64,000 nt of DNA from Betaproteobacteria bacterium (GTDB lineage Bacteria > Pseudomonadota > Gammaproteobacteria > Burkholderiales > SG8-39): positions 62,001 to 126,000 of the forward strand of contig JACPYS010000058.1 in NCBI GenBank assembly GCA_016195915.1. The letters are read 5' to 3'. The notes under the pieces were generated by a model. That model ran no database searches. It was not told the origin of the DNA and saw nothing but the letters and a program-made list of their open reading frames with translations. Shown here one piece after another: positions 33,796 through 46,110 of this stretch. Both the position numbers and the translations under genes were made by a program. Numbering within the stretch: position 1 is the stretch's first letter; every line of letters begins with the position of its first letter.

Positions 33796-35295
33796 TCAGC
33801 CCCGCACCCGCCGCCACACGGCTCTAAGCTCCGGCGCGAGCGCCCAAAAGATGAACCCGAACGCCAACGCCATCAGTGCGCCACTCCTGGGCCGCGTGAA
33901 GAAGATGCTGAGATCGTCGTGGTAATTCGCCATCGACGTGAGAAAGTAGCTCTCGGCAAGCGGGCCGAGGATCACGCCCAGCACCAGGGGCGCAGTGGGG
34001 AAGCCGAAGCGCTTCATGTAGAAGCCGGCAATGCCGAAGCCGAGGCAGATGTACACGTCGGCGATGTTGTTGCGCACGCCGAATGCACCGACGACGCTGA
34101 ACACGACGATGAAGGCGCAGATGACCGTCGGATCGGTCTTCATCAGCATGCCGAAAGCGCGCGCCACCAACACCGAGATCGCGACCATGAACAGATTGGC
34201 GAGTGTGAAACTGGCGAAGATCGCGTACAGCATCTCGGGGTTCTTGCTGTACAACAGCGGCCCTGGTTGAACGCCGTGCAGCGTCAGCGCCGCGAGCATG
34301 ATCGCCGCGCCGGCACTACCCGGGATGCCGAGGGTAAGCAACGGAATCATCGCAGTTCCGGTGGTGGCGTTCTTGGAGGCCTCGGGCGCAGCGAGGCCGT
34401 CTTCGATCCCAGTGCCGAATTCGCTGCGGCGGCGATTCACCTGCCGCTCCACGCCGTAGGCAACGAGTGCACCCACCGCGGCTCCGGCGCCGGGAATGAT
34501 GCCGATCACGCTGCCCACGCCGGTGCCGCGCGAGATCGAGCCGCGCAGCTTCCATATGTCACGCAAGCCGAGGACTTTCATGGCTCCCTTGCGTTTGACG
34601 TTGAAATCGTAACCCTGGCGCGACGCGAGCGCGTCAATGACCTCGCCAATGGCGAACAGTCCGATCATCACCACGACGAAATCGATGCCGTTGTCGAGCA
34701 GGCCGATGCCGAACGTAAGCCGCGTCACCCCGTAAAGCGGGTCGGTGCCGATGGAGCCGATTGCCACGCCGAGGAACAACGACAGCAGCGATAGCAGCAG
34801 ATTGCCCTTGGAGATGGAAAGCACGCTGACCAACCCCATGAAGGTCGCGGCGAAGAACTCCGGTTGGTCGAACGACAGCGCGAGGCGCGCGAACGGCGGC
34901 GAGGCAAACGACAGCAGAAACGCGCTGAAAAGCCCGCCGATGGCACTGGCAGTGATGGCAATCGACAACGAGCGCTCGGGACCGTCACGCAGCGTGATCG
35001 GATACCCGTCCCAGCAGCTGGGCAGTGAGTCCGGATCACCCGGGATGTTGACCAATAGCGAGGAGATCGAGCCGCCGAATACGCCGCCGACGTAGATGCC
35101 GCCGAGAAACACCATCGCGACCAGCGGCGACATCAAATAGGTAAACGGCAGGCTGATGGCCATCGCGTTGACGAACGAAATTCCCGGCAGCGCGCCGGCG
35201 ATCACGCCGACCAGCACGCCGACGATCATCAGCGCCAGATGCAGCGGCTGGAGCGCGACGACCATCCCGTTGGCGAAGCCGGCGAGCGCTTCCAT
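33796..35295 (-). CDS. Tripartite tricarboxylate transporter large permease, TctA family
   Basis: This is a 499-residue protein with about ten to twelve membrane helices. It has the TctA signatures GVIAGALPGISFVNAMAISLPFTY, GGIYVGGVFGGSISSLLVNIPGDPDSLPSCWDGYP and the internal second copy GIIPGAGAAVGALVAYGVE. It forms the transport pore with TctB and is fed by the binding protein encoded at 35853-36818. Confidence 0.95.
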   Translation of the reverse strand: MEALAGFANGMVVALQPLHLALMIVGVLVGVIAGALPGISFVNAMAISLPFTYLMSPLVAMVFLGGIYVGGVFGGSISSLLVNIPGDPDSLPSCWDGYPITLRDGPERSLSIAITASAIGGLFSAFLLSFASPPFARLALSFDQPEFFAATFMGLVSVLSISKGNLLLSLLSLFLGVAIGSIGTDPLYGVTRLTFGIGLLDNGIDFVVVMIGLFAIGEVIDALASRQGYDFNVKRKGAMKVLGLRDIWKLRGSISRGTGVGSVIGIIPGAGAAVGALVAYGVERQVNRRRSEFGTGIEDGLAAPEASKNATTGTAMIPLLTLGIPGSAGAAIMLAALTLHGVQPGPLLYSKNPEMLYAIFASFTLANLFMVAISVLVARAFGMLMKTDPTVICAFIVVFSVVGAFGVRNNIADVYICLGFGIAGFYMKRFGFPTAPLVLGVILGPLAESYFLTSMANYHDDLSIFFTRPRSGALMALAFGFIFWALAPELRAVWRRVRG

Positions 35296-35313
35296 ACGCG
35301 GGTCGCGCCGCCC

Positions 35314-35856
35314 CTAATAGATTCCGAGTACCCGATACAGGGCCACGGTCGCCTGCTCGAATACGCCCTTGCCGCGGTCGAGCGGCATCGACGAGACCTT
35401 GACGAACAGGTAAAGGAGCGCGGTTGTTCCGATCGCGCTCGTGAGCACGATCGCGACCGGCCTGCGAACGCCGCCGAGCACCATCCAGGCGAGCAGGAAT
35501 AACAGCGTCGCCCAAGCGAATCCGATCGCGGAAATTGCGTAGCCATAGCAAATCAGCAGCGCGATGCCGGCGGCCAGTCGGGTCTCGTCATAGCCGTCGT
35601 TCTCGGCTTGCGGCTGCTCTGCCGCGCGCGCGCCGGCAATCACGCCAAACAGCATCCGCACAAACATTGCGCAGGCGCAGGCGGCTACGCAGTACAGGAT
35701 CACCTCCGGCCAGGTCGTCGGTCCGGCAATGCCCCGCTTGATCGCCTCTACGTCCACCCCTGGCGCGAGATGCCGATTCGCGACGAGCCACGCACCGCCC
35801 GCGACTGCGAGCGGGAAACCCAGCCGGGCGAGTTCCGTGACTGCCGGTCGTTTCAC
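35314..35856 (-). CDS. Tripartite tricarboxylate transporter small permease, TctB family
   Basis: This 180-residue membrane protein uses the GTG at 35856, which overlaps the TctC stop (GTGA). It has about four helices (GFPLAVAGGAWLVAN; EVILYCVAACACAMFVRMLFGV; AGIALLICYGYAISAIGFAWATLLFLLAWMVLGG; IVLTSAIGTTALLYLFV). It is poorly conserved, as is usual for TctB, and is identified largely by topology and position between TctC and TctA. Confidence 0.85.
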   Translation of the reverse strand: MKRPAVTELARLGFPLAVAGGAWLVANRHLAPGVDVEAIKRGIAGPTTWPEVILYCVAACACAMFVRMLFGVIAGARAAEQPQAENDGYDETRLAAGIALLICYGYAISAIGFAWATLLFLLAWMVLGGVRRPVAIVLTSAIGTTALLYLFVKVSSMPLDRGKGVFEQATVALYRVLGIY

Positions 35857-36818
35857 TTGATCATGCCGTAGTCTTTCATGAACTTCGAGACATCGTCGTA
35901 GTTCCGCTGCGCAAACTGGCGGCTCTCCTCGGGCGACTTGCGTTCGATGCAGGTATAGGTCTCGCCGCAGAACTTCCTCCAATCCGGAGAATCGAGCGCT
36001 TTCGCGACCGCTGCATTGAGTGCCGCGAGCGTGTCCGCCGGCACCTTCGCCGCGGCGACGATCGCGCGCCAGTTGGGGAGATCGACGTCGTGGCCGAATT
36101 CACCGGATGCCGGCGTGTCCGGAAACGCCGGGTGGCGCCGCGCGCCGAACACGACGATCGGGCGATACTGCTTTGAATCGATAAACTGCACCACGTCGCC
36201 AGGCTCCTCGAACAGGATCTCGCTATGGCCGCCAAGCGGCGACATGTAGCGCTCGCCAGGTTTGGCGAACGGCACGTTCACCATCGGAAAGCCCTTGGTT
36301 GCCAGAAATTTTACGGCGATGTCGTCCAGCGTCCCGTATCCCGCGGTCGCCACGCGCAGCTTGCCGGGATTGGCCTTGGCCGCGTCGAGCATTCGTCTGT
36401 AGTCCAGGATCCTGCTGTCATTGGGCACAAACAGCATCGACGGCGAGGACTGCACCACCGCGATGAACGCGAAGTCGCGGATCTGCAGCTTGCCAAGGCC
36501 GCCCGCCCACGCCGAGACCGAAAGACCCGTGAGCGTGCCGAGCGTGTAGCCATCGGGCGTGCTGCCAAGCACCTTGGACAGGCCCGCATTACCCGAGGCT
36601 CCCGCGATGTTCGACACCGGTACCGGCACGCCGAGAACCGGCTCGAGCAGCTTGGACATGATGCGCCCGAGTTGATCGGCCCCGCCGCCCGGTCCGAAAT
36701 TGACGATCATGTCGACCGGGCGCGACGGATACTTCCTTTCCTGCGCCTGCGCGCTGGCGCAGGCCGCGGCCAGCAGGGCGATCGTGCACGCAATCCGGAC
36801 GCGGATCTGCCTGTCCAT
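35853..36818 (-). CDS. Tripartite tricarboxylate transporter substrate-binding protein, TctC/Bug family
   Basis: This 321-residue periplasmic protein has a signal peptide (ALLAAACASAQAQ) and the Bug start YPSRPVDMIVNFGPGGGADQLGRIM. Other family features are VPVSNIAGASGNAGLSKV, TPDGYTLGTLT and DDIAVKFL. A purine-rich GGAGGAGGAGG ribosome-binding site precedes the ATG at 36818. Bug proteins bind carboxylates, amino acids or sulfonates; the ligand here is unknown. Together with the SoxCD-like genes, an organosulfur carboxylate would be consistent. Confidence 0.93.
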   Translation of the reverse strand: MDRQIRVRIACTIALLAAACASAQAQERKYPSRPVDMIVNFGPGGGADQLGRIMSKLLEPVLGVPVPVSNIAGASGNAGLSKVLGSTPDGYTLGTLTGLSVSAWAGGLGKLQIRDFAFIAVVQSSPSMLFVPNDSRILDYRRMLDAAKANPGKLRVATAGYGTLDDIAVKFLATKGFPMVNVPFAKPGERYMSPLGGHSEILFEEPGDVVQFIDSKQYRPIVVFGARRHPAFPDTPASGEFGHDVDLPNWRAIVAAAKVPADTLAALNAAVAKALDSPDWRKFCGETYTCIERKSPEESRQFAQRNYDDVSKFMKDYGMIK

Positions 36819-36946
36819 AGCCTCCTCCTCCTTCGCTGTTCCGAGCAACGCGATCAGCGCCGCGCAAGTTCGGTCCCTCGGAAGCCGCCTGTTTACATTA
36901 GTCTGCGCCTCTTCGTGGCCGCACGCCAGCCGCCGCCCCGCGCACG

Positions 36947-38137
36947 CTACAAACCCAGTGCATCGATCGCCGCGCGCGAGAAGAAGTTGATGCGTGACTG
37001 CGCGTCCATGTCCGGATAGTTGTTCATGTAGCGAACCACACCGGACACGCCGCTCGAGTCCCAGTGCGGATAGTCGCTGGTACAGGCCATGTTCTTTCCC
37101 TTGAACCAGTCCATGGTTTCGCGCAGCAGCGCCTCCTCCGGCTCGAACGAACAGATCACGCACTGGCGCTTGAAGTACTCCGACGGCGCCATGCCAAGGC
37201 CGGTCATTTCCTTGGGCCGCGCGCCGTAATGGTTGTCGAGGCGGAACAACATGTAGGGAACCCACGTCGCGCCGGCCTCGCAAAACAGCACCTGCAGCCT
37301 CGGGTGGCGCTCCAGGACGCCGTAGCCGATGATCCCGCACATCGCGCTCGCCATCTCGAGCGGATGCGACACAACGTGTGCCAGCCAGTAACGGTCGAAC
37401 TTGTAATCGGTGCTGTAGCTCGCGTTGTAGGTGCCCGTCGCCTCGTGGAAGACCAGCGCCATGCCGAGCTCGGTCATGGTCTTCCACACCGGGTCCCAGT
37501 CCTCGCCCCACCAGCGGACGTCCTGCATCACGTTCGGCCGCATCCAGACCGCCGTGGCGCCGAGCTTGCGGCATCGCTTGATCTCCTGCACCGCCCACTC
37601 GGGATTGAGCGGAATCGTCACGCACCAAAGATGTCGCTTGCCGGTCGCATATACCTTCGCGGTCCAATCATTCAAAGCCCGCATCACCGCATACTGGAAA
37701 TCCCAGTTCATGATGTCTGGCGTGAACAAACCAAGCGTCGGAATCCACACCGCCGCGTCAATCCCGCTCAGGTCCATGTCGATATCGCGATTCGCGAACG
37801 CATGCTTGTGCGCGCGCTCGTAGGACAGGCCTTCGCCGCGCGGGCGCTGATCGCCGCAGCCTTCGGTACGGCCTGGCCCCCAGCCGGCGGGCTTCTGGTA
37901 GAGGCGGCCCTCGACCATCAGGCGCGGCGCGCCGGTGTTGTCAGTAGCCGGCTTCGGCGCCATATGCTGCCACTCCTTGTCCAGATACATCGTAAACGCC
38001 TCGGGCGGTTCGATGATGTGCCGGTCGCAATCGACGACAAAGTACTCCTGGCCAAGCTTCTTATTGCCGGAGCGGTAGCTGTCCTCTGCGGCCTTGTAGT
38101 GGTCGCGGGGTTTGTCCTTGCGTGCGGTTTGAGCCAT
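36947..38137 (-). CDS. Amidohydrolase-2 family metal-dependent hydrolase/decarboxylase
   Basis: This 396-residue protein starts at the ATG at 38137. The TIM-barrel amidohydrolase-2 features are YFVVDCDRHIIEPPEAF near the N-terminus (usually DxHxxxP, here DRH), DMDLSGIDAAVWIPT, GATAVWMRPNV, AHVVSHPLEMA and the C-terminal ACTSDYPHWD (catalytic Asp). Related enzymes decarboxylate or hydrolyse aromatic and enol acids such as 2-amino-3-carboxymuconate semialdehyde. It lies between the ferredoxin and tctC genes, making it the best candidate for the first catabolic step on the imported compound. Confidence 0.88.
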   Translation of the reverse strand: MAQTARKDKPRDHYKAAEDSYRSGNKKLGQEYFVVDCDRHIIEPPEAFTMYLDKEWQHMAPKPATDNTGAPRLMVEGRLYQKPAGWGPGRTEGCGDQRPRGEGLSYERAHKHAFANRDIDMDLSGIDAAVWIPTLGLFTPDIMNWDFQYAVMRALNDWTAKVYATGKRHLWCVTIPLNPEWAVQEIKRCRKLGATAVWMRPNVMQDVRWWGEDWDPVWKTMTELGMALVFHEATGTYNASYSTDYKFDRYWLAHVVSHPLEMASAMCGIIGYGVLERHPRLQVLFCEAGATWVPYMLFRLDNHYGARPKEMTGLGMAPSEYFKRQCVICSFEPEEALLRETMDWFKGKNMACTSDYPHWDSSGVSGVVRYMNNYPDMDAQSRINFFSRAAIDALGL

Positions 38138-38175
38138 GTTGCGATCTCCTCTTTCCAGTTCCGCGCGGGGCGGGG

Positions 38176-38496
38176 TCATCCCATGTTATCCATGAGCAGG
38201 CGCTCGACGATCTTGCCACCGACGACATGAGTTCGAAGGATCTCATTCGCGTCGTCTACAGTTGGCACGTGATACCAGGCGGCTTCCGGATACACCACCA
38301 CCGTCGGGCCGTATTCGCAGTGATCCAGGCATCCTGCGCGATTGATCCGCACATCGCCCTCGAGTCCGGCTTTGCCCGCGCCTTCCTTCAGGACCTTGAA
38401 AATGCCTTCGGCGCCGCGGTGCTTGCAGCTGCCGCGCGGGTCGGCCGGATCCCGCTCGTTGAGACATACGAAGACGTGCCGCTTGTACCCTGTCAT
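38176..38496 (-). CDS. Thioredoxin-fold [2Fe-2S] ferredoxin
   Basis: This 106-residue soluble protein has cluster ligands Cys11 (HVFVCLNER), Cys24 (GSCKHRG), Cys56 and Cys60 (GCLDHCEYGP), the spacing of Aquifex/Azotobacter-type thioredoxin-like ferredoxins. It ends with PTVVVYPEAAWYHVPTVDDANEIL, usual for the family. It heads the minus-strand run down to 31071 and starts 38 bases before the amidohydrolase gene. The shared palindrome lies 68 bases upstream of its start. Confidence 0.92.
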   Translation of the reverse strand: MTGYKRHVFVCLNERDPADPRGSCKHRGAEGIFKVLKEGAGKAGLEGDVRINRAGCLDHCEYGPTVVVYPEAAWYHVPTVDDANEILRTHVVGGKIVERLLMDNMG

Positions 38497-38563
38497 CAGG
38501 ATGGTCCTTCAAAGTGGGTCGCATCGAAACGGCGAACAGTAGCGCACCGCGCGGCGGGCGCGA

Positions 38564-38579
38564 TGTCAACCAGTTGACA
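38564..38579. promoter_or_regulatory. Palindromic operator candidate upstream of the ferredoxin-led operon
   Basis: TGTCAACCAGTTGACA is identical to the site at 29626-29641; the next six bases on the plus strand (AATCCG) are also shared. It is centred about 75 bases before the ferredoxin start. Each arm contains a TTGACA that could serve as a -35 element. Confidence 0.6.
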
Positions 38580-38651
38580 AATCCGTCGACTCGAGCGATC
38601 AGCCGCCGAGATCGCGCGCGACCCTCGCACGGGGCGACCAGGCGGCCTGCT

Positions 38652-39446
38652 TTACCACAGGGTCCAAAGCATGCGTCCAGCAAGAGCGTACAAGAGCAGG
38701 GCGAACGCGACACGCAGTCTCGCGACGGGCAACCGGTGCGCAAGACGCGCACCCCACGGCGCGCAGAGCATGCTCGGAACGACCACCAGCAGCAGCGCCG
38801 GGAGATGGACGAAGCCCACGCTTCCTGCCGGCAGGCCCTGCGCACCCAGACCATTCAACACATAGCCGATCGAGCCTGCCACTGCGATCGGAAATCCGAT
38901 CGCAGCGGCTGTTCCAATCGCGCGCCGCAGGGGCACGTTGCACTTGGTCATGAATGGAATTGAGAGAAATGCGCCCCCGGCGGCGAACAAGCTTGAAACC
39001 CCGCCGATCACCGCCCCCGCGGTGAACAGTCCCGCGCCTCCCGGCAACTCGCGCGATGACCGGGGCCTCGCGTCGAAGAACATCTGCGTCGCGGCGTAAA
39101 TTACGAACGCGGTGAAGATCAGCGCCAGCGGCCGGGTCGGAATGAAGCCGGCAATTTGCGATGCGAGAAACGAGCCCGTGAGGATTCCCGGCACGATCGC
39201 CCGCGCGATGGCCCAATCGACGACGCCCTGCTGGTGGTGTGCCCGAACGCTGGACACCGACGTGAACACCACCGTCGCCAGCGACGTCGCGATCGACAGG
39301 TGCATCAGGTGCTCGGCCGGAAAACCCTTGGCGGTGAAAATCAGCACCAGGATTGGTACCAGCGTCAGTCCGCCACCGATCCCGAGCAAACCTGCGAGGA
39401 ATCCGACCAGCGCGCCGGACGAAAGGTAGACCCACCACCAGTCCAC
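38652..39446 (-). CDS. TSUP-family permease (TauE/SafE type), copy 2
   Basis: This 264-residue membrane protein has a GTG start at 39446, one base after the HAD gene stop. The repeats are LSSGALVGFLAGLLGIGGGLTLVPILVLIF and GGVSSLFAAGGAFLSIPFM. This is a different subgroup from the permease at 32882. Its C-terminus matches the orphan tail at 29516-29596. Members export small anions such as sulfite or sulfonates. It is likely co-transcribed with the phosphatase and glpD genes. Confidence 0.9.
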   Translation of the reverse strand: MDWWWVYLSSGALVGFLAGLLGIGGGLTLVPILVLIFTAKGFPAEHLMHLSIATSLATVVFTSVSSVRAHHQQGVVDWAIARAIVPGILTGSFLASQIAGFIPTRPLALIFTAFVIYAATQMFFDARPRSSRELPGGAGLFTAGAVIGGVSSLFAAGGAFLSIPFMTKCNVPLRRAIGTAAAIGFPIAVAGSIGYVLNGLGAQGLPAGSVGFVHLPALLLVVVPSMLCAPWGARLAHRLPVARLRVAFALLLYALAGRMLWTLW

Positions 39447-39447
39447 T

Positions 39448-40233
39448 TCAGTCCTTTAGAAGGTGCTCGACCAGTTCGGCGAAACCCGCACCGGCCGCCT
39501 CGCGCGTCACGTAGATGGGAGCAACATCCAGGTGCCCTGCAAAGCGCGCGATGTTCGCCACCCCGACCGAGATCGGGAAATAGCCGAACATCGGCGCGTC
39601 GTTGGGCGAGTCGCCAGCGAATACGAACTGATCCCTCACCGTATCCAGATCGAAGCCGAAGCGCTCGCGCGCGAGGAGCTTCGTCATGCCAAGCTTGTCG
39701 TAGTCGCCAAACCAGCCGTTGACGTGGATCGAACTGATCTTTGCGGTCATGCCTTCGGCGCGCATGAGCTGCGCTATTCTCGCCGCAGCCTCGAGCGAAA
39801 GCGCCGGAACATCCTCGCAGAAATCGATCGCGAGATCGGATTCGCGATAGTTCTGGTCGGAAGCCAACGCGCATCCTGGGACCGCCGCAACAATCCCGCG
39901 GGCGATCGCGTCGAAACGCGCCCGGCCCGCGGCCCGCGTTTGCGCATCGGCCGCGTACCGTCTGCCGAGCTTCCTGGATTGACGGTCGTGCCAGAAATAG
40001 AAAGCACCGTTTTCGCCCACGACGGCGTCGACCGGCCACATGCGCGCGATGTGATCGCACCATCCTGCCGGTCGACCCGTGATGGGCACCACCAGCCTTC
40101 CGGAAGCCTTTAAACGCTCCATCGCGCAATATGCCTGCGCTGTAAGCGTGCCGTCGGTGGTAAGAGTATCGTCAATGTCGAAAAATACGCCGCGCGCCCC
40201 TCCGGCACCGTACAGTTCGCCGAGCGGGCGCAT
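39448..40233 (-). CDS. HAD-IIB family sugar-phosphatase-like hydrolase
   Basis: This 261-residue protein starts at the ATG at 40233, overlapping the glpD stop (TGATG). Motif I is FFDIDDTLTT (Asp19, Asp21), motif II is VVPITGRP, and motif IV is FAGDSPNDAPMF. The capped IIB architecture resembles sucrose-phosphate and mannosyl-3-phosphoglycerate phosphatases. Its coupling to glpD hints at a phosphorylated C3 or glyceryl substrate, but this is weak. Confidence 0.88.
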   Translation of the reverse strand: MRPLGELYGAGGARGVFFDIDDTLTTDGTLTAQAYCAMERLKASGRLVVPITGRPAGWCDHIARMWPVDAVVGENGAFYFWHDRQSRKLGRRYAADAQTRAAGRARFDAIARGIVAAVPGCALASDQNYRESDLAIDFCEDVPALSLEAAARIAQLMRAEGMTAKISSIHVNGWFGDYDKLGMTKLLARERFGFDLDTVRDQFVFAGDSPNDAPMFGYFPISVGVANIARFAGHLDVAPIYVTREAAGAGFAELVEHLLKD

Positions 40234-41717
40234 CAGTGCGTCGCGATCCAGCCAGCGAGCCCGGTGCGCTCGTCCGGCGTCATGTGCAAACCGCACTTGG
40301 TCCGACGCCAGAGGATGTCGTCGAGGTCGCGCGCCCACTCGTGCTCGCACAGGTAGCGCACCTCTCGCTCGTAGAGCCCGGCGCCGAAATGTGCGCCAAG
40401 GTCTTCGGCGGTCTTGGCGTCTCCCGCGATCTGCGTCGCGAGCAGGCCGTGGCGGCGGTGCACACCGTGCAGGAATTCGCTTGGCAGCCGCGGGTAGCGG
40501 CGCGCGAGATCGAGGAACACCTCGCGCCGCGCCGCGGGATGAAAATCCCCACCAGGCAGCGGTGCGGTGCCGGTCCAGGCCGGCTTGAGATCCGGAAAAT
40601 ACGGCGCGAGCCGATCCATCACATGCTCTGCAAGCCGCCGATAGGTGGTGATCTTGCCGCCGAACACCGAAAGCACCGGGGCGCGACCCTCCACGTCGTC
40701 CACGCGCAAGGTGTAATCGCGCGTCACTTTGGATGGATCGCTGGTGCCATCGTCATACAGCGGACGAACGCCCGAGTAGGTCCATACCACGTCGGCCGGT
40801 GCGACCGGATTCGCAAGGTAACGGTTCGCGGCGCGACACAGGTAGGCGATTTCCTCGGCCGATGCGTGTGGATCGCCGGGGTCGCCGTCGAGTAGAATAT
40901 CGGTGGTGCCTATGAGCGTGTAATTCCGCTCATAGGGAATCATGAACACGACCCGGCGATCGTCGTTCTGCAATATGAATGCGTGCTCGCCCTCGTAGCG
41001 CTTGCCCATGACGATATGGCTGCCCTTGATGAGCCGAACGGCGTCGCGCGAAGGCTGCCCGAGATTCCCGTTGAGCACTTCCTTGACCCAGGGGCCGGCG
41101 GCATTCACCACCGCACGTGCGCGAACTTCACTCGTTTTGCCATCGCCCACGAGTTCAATCCGCCATTCGCCTTGTTCCCGCTGCGCACGTGCGCAGGCGG
41201 TCTGCGTCAGGATTTGCGCGCCCTGCTCGCGCGCGCTCATCGCGTTCGTCACCACCAGACGAGCGTCGTCGACGCGACAGTCCGAGTACATGAAACCATG
41301 CCTCAGCCCGGGCTTGAGTCCGGAGTCGTACGGGGGAACCGAGAGATCGATCCCGTGCGAGCCCTCGAGCGTCGAACGGCGCGAGAGGTGGTCATACAGG
41401 AACAGCCCCATCCGGATCATCCAGCGCGGCAGAAGGTCGGGCACGTGCGGCATGATGAATCGCGCCGGCCATACCAGATGCGGAGCGATGTTGAGCACGA
41501 TCTCGCGCTCGGCAAGCGCTTCAGCGACAAGGCGGAACTCATAGAGCTCCAGATAGCGCAATCCGCCGTGGATCAGCTTGGATGACCAGGATGACGTCTG
41601 CGAAGCGAGATCGCCCTTCTCCGCGAGCAGCACCTTCAGCCCGCGCCCTGCCGCATCGCGCGCAATCCCTACGCCATTGATGCCGCCGCCAATGACGAGG
41701 AGGTCGTAGGTATGCAT
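40233..41717 (-). CDS. glpD: Aerobic glycerol-3-phosphate dehydrogenase
   Basis: This 494-residue flavoprotein oxidises sn-glycerol-3-phosphate to dihydroxyacetone phosphate and reduces ubiquinone at the inner membrane. It has the FAD-binding GGGINGVGIARDAAGRG, SSWSSKLIHGGLRYLE, TIGTTD-like YTLIGTTDILLDGDP and SVFGGKITTYRRLAE. The chosen start at 41717 gives MHTYDLLVIGGG. It lies only 28 bases behind atpC on the same strand. No glpFK or glpR is nearby. Confidence 0.95.
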   Translation of the reverse strand: MHTYDLLVIGGGINGVGIARDAAGRGLKVLLAEKGDLASQTSSWSSKLIHGGLRYLELYEFRLVAEALAEREIVLNIAPHLVWPARFIMPHVPDLLPRWMIRMGLFLYDHLSRRSTLEGSHGIDLSVPPYDSGLKPGLRHGFMYSDCRVDDARLVVTNAMSAREQGAQILTQTACARAQREQGEWRIELVGDGKTSEVRARAVVNAAGPWVKEVLNGNLGQPSRDAVRLIKGSHIVMGKRYEGEHAFILQNDDRRVVFMIPYERNYTLIGTTDILLDGDPGDPHASAEEIAYLCRAANRYLANPVAPADVVWTYSGVRPLYDDGTSDPSKVTRDYTLRVDDVEGRAPVLSVFGGKITTYRRLAEHVMDRLAPYFPDLKPAWTGTAPLPGGDFHPAARREVFLDLARRYPRLPSEFLHGVHRRHGLLATQIAGDAKTAEDLGAHFGAGLYEREVRYLCEHEWARDLDDILWRRTKCGLHMTPDERTGLAGWIATH

Positions 41718-41745
41718 GCGACGCGGTGTCGCGCGCCGCCCGGGA

Positions 41746-42167
41746 CTATTTCTTCCGCCGCAACTTGCGGATGGCCGCCAGCTGCGCAGCGAGCATCGCA
41801 AGCTCGCTCTCCACTGCGGCAATTTCCTGCTTGTCCTGGGCCGACGCGCGCGCTTCCTCGGCCTTCTTGATCGCCTCGCTGGCTTTCGCCTCGTCGAGAT
41901 CGTGGCCGCGGATCGCCGTATCGGCGAGCACGGTGATCACGCTCGGCTGCACCTCCAGGATGCCGCCTGCGACAAAAATAAACTCCTCGTCCCCGCCCCC
42001 CGCCGGTTGGATGCGCACCTCACCGGGTTTGATGCGCGTGATGAGCGGCGCGTGGCGCGGATAGATGCCCAGTTCTCCCGCCTCGCCTGGCAGCACGACG
42101 AATTCCGCCTCGCCCGAGTAGATCGACTGCTCGGCGCTCACGACATCTACGTGGATCGTATGGGCCA

Positions 42168-42168
<1 letters not shown>
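41746..42168 (-). CDS. atpC: ATP synthase epsilon subunit
   Basis: This 140-residue F1 stalk subunit has an N-terminal beta sandwich ([26 protein letters not shown]) and a C-terminal helical hairpin ending in RKLRRKK. It couples rotation to catalysis and inhibits hydrolysis. Its ATG overlaps the atpD stop by one base (TAATG). It is the last gene of the operon. Confidence 0.95.
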
Positions 42169-44505
<2,337 letters not shown>

Positions 44506-44512
44506 GTCCCTC

Positions 44513-44542
44513 GTAACAGGGGAATCCTGGTTCCCCTGTTAC
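44513..44542. repeat. Palindromic repeat, copy 2, inside the ATP synthase operon
   Basis: The arms GTAACAGGGGAA and TTCCCCTGTTAC pair perfectly over 12 bases around TCCTGG. The sequence resembles the palindrome at 3709-3736. It sits between the atpA stop and the atpG start, where it may stabilise or segment the mRNA. Confidence 0.75.
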
Positions 44543-44551
44543 CCTCTCCTG

Positions 44552-46099
<1,548 letters not shown>

Positions 46100-46110
46100 G
46101 TGTTTTCCTC

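Noticed and set aside
32213-33925. Open frame of 570 codons on the plus strand across the SoxC-like and permease genes
   Set aside because: It is antisense to two well-supported genes, with a low-complexity His/Arg-rich composition typical of shadow frames.
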